DNA of 7,432 nucleotides. Origin: Calditrichota bacterium. Lineage in GTDB: Bacteria > Calditrichota > Calditrichia > RBG-13-44-9. The position numbers were made by a program, and so were the translations under genes. This document shows positions 5,541 through 7,432 of the stretch, piece after piece; position 1 is the stretch's first letter; the number at the start of each line of letters is the position of its first letter. The DNA lies in NCBI GenBank assembly GCA_024276455.1, contig JAJRXE010000041.1, forward strand, positions 1-7,432, written 5' to 3'. The notes beneath the pieces are model-generated. The model was not told the DNA's origin. It did no database searches and saw nothing but the letters and a program-made list of their open reading frames with translations.

Positions 5541-7062
5541 GAAACGCCTCCAGTTCGATGATGAATGTGGCACCCTTGTTATTGGTGGTGTCCAGGTACA
5601 AGTTGCCTTTGTGGTTGGTAATAATCTTTTTGGCTATGAATAGACCCAATCCGGTTCCCTTACCTTCCGCTTTGGTAGTAAAGAAAGGGGTAAAAATTTT
5701 GTCCCGGTATTCCGGCGGAACTCCCGGACCGCTGTCCCGGAATACGATGCGATATTTTTTAACCCGGTGGTCTTCCAGCACTTCCTGACAGTTTAAGGAA
5801 ATCTGTTTGCGGGAATGTTTTTCCAGCACATCCAGACTGTTGTTCAGCAAATTGCAAAATACTTGTTCTAACTGGTTGAAATTTCCCCACACAATAGCGG
5901 GTTGAGGAGCCGGTTGCAAAAGGACTTCCACGTTCAGTTTTTTAATGCGCGGTTCTAACACTCGCAGGGACTGCTGAATCACGTCGCAAAGGTTCGTTTT
6001 CGAGAAGGTGGTGGGCCGTTTCCGGGCGTAGTGCAGAATGCTCCGGGTGGTTTCGGCAATTTTTTCGATTTGTTGAATAATAATATCCAGATCTTCCGTG
6101 CAGGAATTGTCGGTTTCCCGGGCCTGAAATTCCTCCCGTAGATATTCCGCCCGGGCCAAAATGATGCTGGCCGGATTGTTGACCTCGTGCGCAATTTCCG
6201 CCGCCACCTCGCCCAGGGTTACCAGGCGGTCGGCCCGCTCCAGTTTTTCCTGCAGGAGCTGTTCTTCTTTCTCCCGGGAGGTTTTCAATTCCTCCACCGT
6301 GTGATTGAATTTCTCCGCTAACAACGCCAGCTCGTGCCGTCCGGGCATCTTGATCCGGTGGCTGAAGTCTCCCTGTCGCAGCCGTTCGAACCCCCTGATG
6401 ATGGTCTGTAAGCGCGATTCAATTTGCGACTGGTAAAGCAAGTTTAACGAAATCCACAGGATGGCAATAATCAGAATCCCACCGACCAGTACCAGTTTCT
6501 TGGAGGAAGAGTACAGCTGTTCCGATTGAGTAAAACCGGTGTGGATGTCCATAATGGCAATGAGCTCGCCTTTGTGTTGGTGGCAGGGGGTGCATTCTTC
6601 CTGCACGTAAATAGGATGATGATGGGAATAAACGTTGCCGCGGCGAACAAAGGCTTCAATTTCCCCCTGGTTTATTTTCAAGAATACCGTGCTGTCTCCC
6701 AGCTCTCGAATATTCTGTTCAATTTCCTCTTTCTGTGAAGAGTACAAAATCGTTCCGCAGGGTCGGTAAATCCGGACCAACTGAATGGTGGGTTCCATGG
6801 CCAGCAGTTCCAGGTTTTTTTGAATCATCAGGGAGTCGTTCTTCATCATGCCGTCAAAAATGTACTGGTAAACCACCTGACTGGCCGTTTCGATCATGTT
6901 GATGGAAAAATCTTTGTAATTTTTGTCTAACTGGTAAACAAAAAAACCGACCGGAATGCCCACTACCACAATCAAAAGCAAGGTAATTAAAAACATGAGC
7001 TTGAACTTGAGGGTCTGGAATCGTTCGGCGATTTTGGGGGGAATCTTAAATGGTGTGGACAT
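5533..7062 (-). CDS. Membrane histidine kinase with a periplasmic CxxCH (putative c-type heme) sensor
   Basis: This 509-residue inner-membrane kinase probably senses a signal outside the cytoplasm and phosphorylates the NtrC-type regulator encoded next to it. Layout: short cytoplasmic N-terminus; transmembrane helix 1 (about 21-43); extracytoplasmic domain (44-188); transmembrane helix 2 (about 189-209); HAMP (about 210-262); coiled linker; HisKA with the H-box EIAHEVNNP (phosphorylated His292); and HATPase_c with N-box NLLNNSLD (404-411), G1 DSGPGVP (443-449), F-box FTPFFTTK (458-464) and G2 GKGTGLGL (467-474). The sensor contains CTPCH (157-161), a canonical covalent heme c attachment motif, with His147-149 and His163 nearby; this resembles heme-c sensor kinases of Geobacter-like bacteria. 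The ATG at 7062 has AGAGGT (7068-7073) upstream. Kinase function is certain; heme attachment is inferred from the motif and extracytoplasmic placement, and a metal site is the main alternative. Confidence 0.93.
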   Translation of the reverse strand: MSTPFKIPPKIAERFQTLKFKLMFLITLLLIVVVGIPVGFFVYQLDKNYKDFSINMIETASQVVYQYIFDGMMKNDSLMIQKNLELLAMEPTIQLVRIYRPCGTILYSSQKEEIEQNIRELGDSTVFLKINQGEIEAFVRRGNVYSHHHPIYVQEECTPCHQHKGELIAIMDIHTGFTQSEQLYSSSKKLVLVGGILIIAILWISLNLLYQSQIESRLQTIIRGFERLRQGDFSHRIKMPGRHELALLAEKFNHTVEELKTSREKEEQLLQEKLERADRLVTLGEVAAEIAHEVNNPASIILARAEYLREEFQARETDNSCTEDLDIIIQQIEKIAETTRSILHYARKRPTTFSKTNLCDVIQQSLRVLEPRIKKLNVEVLLQPAPQPAIVWGNFNQLEQVFCNLLNNSLDVLEKHSRKQISLNCQEVLEDHRVKKYRIVFRDSGPGVPPEYRDKIFTPFFTTKAEGKGTGLGLFIAKKIITNHKGNLYLDTTNNKGATFIIELEAFHD

Positions 7063-7200
7063 GGGTGACCTCTTGTTTTAGTCCCTTGGGAATCAAAGCT
7101 TCCGGTATATTTAAAATATGGAAAATGTTGCCGCTACTCAAATAAAATTTCTTTCTTTCTGAAGATGGGTTGATTCGATTTTTGTTTTTTAAAAGTGCAT
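7063..7200 (-). other. AT-rich leader and upstream region of the two-component operon
   Basis: This non-coding stretch separates the kinase start from the terminator of the T9SS gene. It holds the ribosome site AGAGGT (7068-7073), a candidate promoter (7113-7141) and an AT-rich inverted repeat (ATATTT, A, AAATAT at 7107-7119). I found no GG-N10-GC sigma-54 element and no small gene in it. Confidence 0.6.
7113..7141 (-). promoter_or_regulatory. Candidate sigma-70-type promoter of the kinase/regulator operon
   Basis: Reading the minus strand, TTGAGT (7141-7136) is separated by exactly 17 nt from TATTTT (7118-7113), a fair match to -35 and -10 boxes. Transcription would start near 7106, giving a leader of about 40 nt. 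It lies downstream of the neighbouring gene's terminator, as an independent promoter should. It is a pattern match only; in an FCB-group organism the housekeeping consensus may differ. Confidence 0.4.
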
Positions 7201-7232
7201 AAAAAAAGGGGATACCGAAGGTATCCCCTTTT
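7201..7232 (-). terminator. Strong rho-independent terminator after the T9SS-substrate gene
   Basis: GGGGATACC (7208-7216) and GGTATCCCC (7220-7228) form a perfect 9-bp stem, extended to 13 bp by flanking A/T pairs, around a 3-nt loop. On the minus strand it is followed by seven T (7207-7201). It starts 35 nt after the stop of the truncated gene at the right edge and insulates the two-component operon from it. The plus strand has only four T after the stem and no upstream gene pointing at it. Confidence 0.92.
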
Positions 7233-7267
7233 GAATAATAATTCTGACAAAAGCATTGTGCCCCGTT

Positions 7268-7432
7268 TTACTTCAAGAGAATCATTTTCTTAACCATTAC
7301 CGCGTCCGGAGTCTCCAGCTTGTAGATGTAAATACCGCTGGGCAGGTCGTTTGCTTCGAACACGATCTTATGGCTGCCGGGAGGCATGACGCCGTCCACC
7401 AGCGTGGTAATTTCCTCGCCAATGATGTTGTA
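7268..7432 (-). CDS. C-terminal sorting domain of a type IX-secreted protein (5' partial)
   Basis: Only the last 54 codons are in the window, reading leftward to a TAA at 7268-7270. The translation starts YNIIGEEITTLV, continues through GSHKIVFEANDLPSGIYIY, and ends VMVKKMILLK. This matches the type A T9SS (Por secretion system) C-terminal sorting domain: a YNxxGxEV-like strand, the G-x-H-x-[VI]-x-[FW] turn, the L-x-SG-[IV]-Y-x-Y signature and the final KKM-x-L-x-K. Such tails direct proteins through the outer membrane by the type IX system, after which they are usually cleaved and the protein is anchored or released. The catalytic or structural part lies beyond the edge, so function is unknown. 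It is the best taxonomic clue in the window, since these tails are confined to the Bacteroidota/Ignavibacteria/Calditrichota-type FCB lineages. Confidence 0.88.
   Translation of the reverse strand, partial: YNIIGEEITTLVDGVMPPGSHKIVFEANDLPSGIYIYKLETPDAVMVKKMILLK

Noticed and set aside
5541..5573. An upstream in-frame ATG giving the response regulator 11 extra residues
   Set aside because: The receiver domain starts at the ATG ending at 5540, which has GGAGG upstream and the typical stop/start overlap with the kinase gene.
7063..7200. A sigma-54 promoter that would make the two-component operon autoregulated
   Set aside because: I read the minus strand for GG-N10-GC with the usual flanking bases and found no acceptable match.
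7208..7228. A cUUCGg tetraloop in the right-hand terminator
   Set aside because: TTCG does occur at the tip on the minus strand, but the perfect stem register gives a 3-nt loop. Using the tetraloop would shift the strands and break the remaining pairs.

Overview
The window looks like a piece of chromosome from an anaerobic or facultatively anaerobic bacterium of the FCB superphylum, possibly a Calditrichota/KSB1-like lineage. Two things point there: a type IX secretion (Por) sorting tail on the truncated gene at the right edge, and ferredoxin-linked 2-oxoacid metabolism at the left. The lineage is an inference; no rRNA or other phylogenetic marker is present.

Left half (1-4137, + strand) is a tight metabolic operon: the 2-oxoacid:ferredoxin oxidoreductase beta subunit (5' end cut off by the window), its gamma subunit (56-nt overlap), nucleoside diphosphate kinase (GTG start), a 3-hydroxyacyl-CoA dehydrogenase with an N-terminal extension, and acetate kinase. 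Gaps between the genes are 15, 39 and 16 nt. The unit closes with a clear intrinsic terminator at 4106-4137. Together the genes suggest oxidative decarboxylation of 2-oxoacids to acyl-CoA with reduced ferredoxin, 3-hydroxyacyl-CoA/3-ketoacyl-CoA interconversion, ATP formation from acetyl phosphate, and NTP balancing.

Right half (4170-7062, - strand) is a convergent two-component operon. It encodes a membrane histidine kinase whose periplasmic sensor carries a CxxCH c-type heme motif in a His/Cys-rich patch, and an NtrC-type sigma-54 activator whose start codon overlaps the kinase stop codon by 8 nt. A plausible sigma-70-type promoter lies upstream at 7113-7141. The pair probably reads a redox, gas or metal signal outside the cytoplasm and switches on sigma-54 promoters that are not in this window.

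Far right (7201-7432, - strand): a strong intrinsic terminator and the last 54 codons of a secreted T9SS substrate. I see no RNA gene, mobile element, CRISPR array or sign of recent transfer. The most interesting item is the putative heme-binding kinase/NtrC pair; the rest is mostly recognisable core metabolism.
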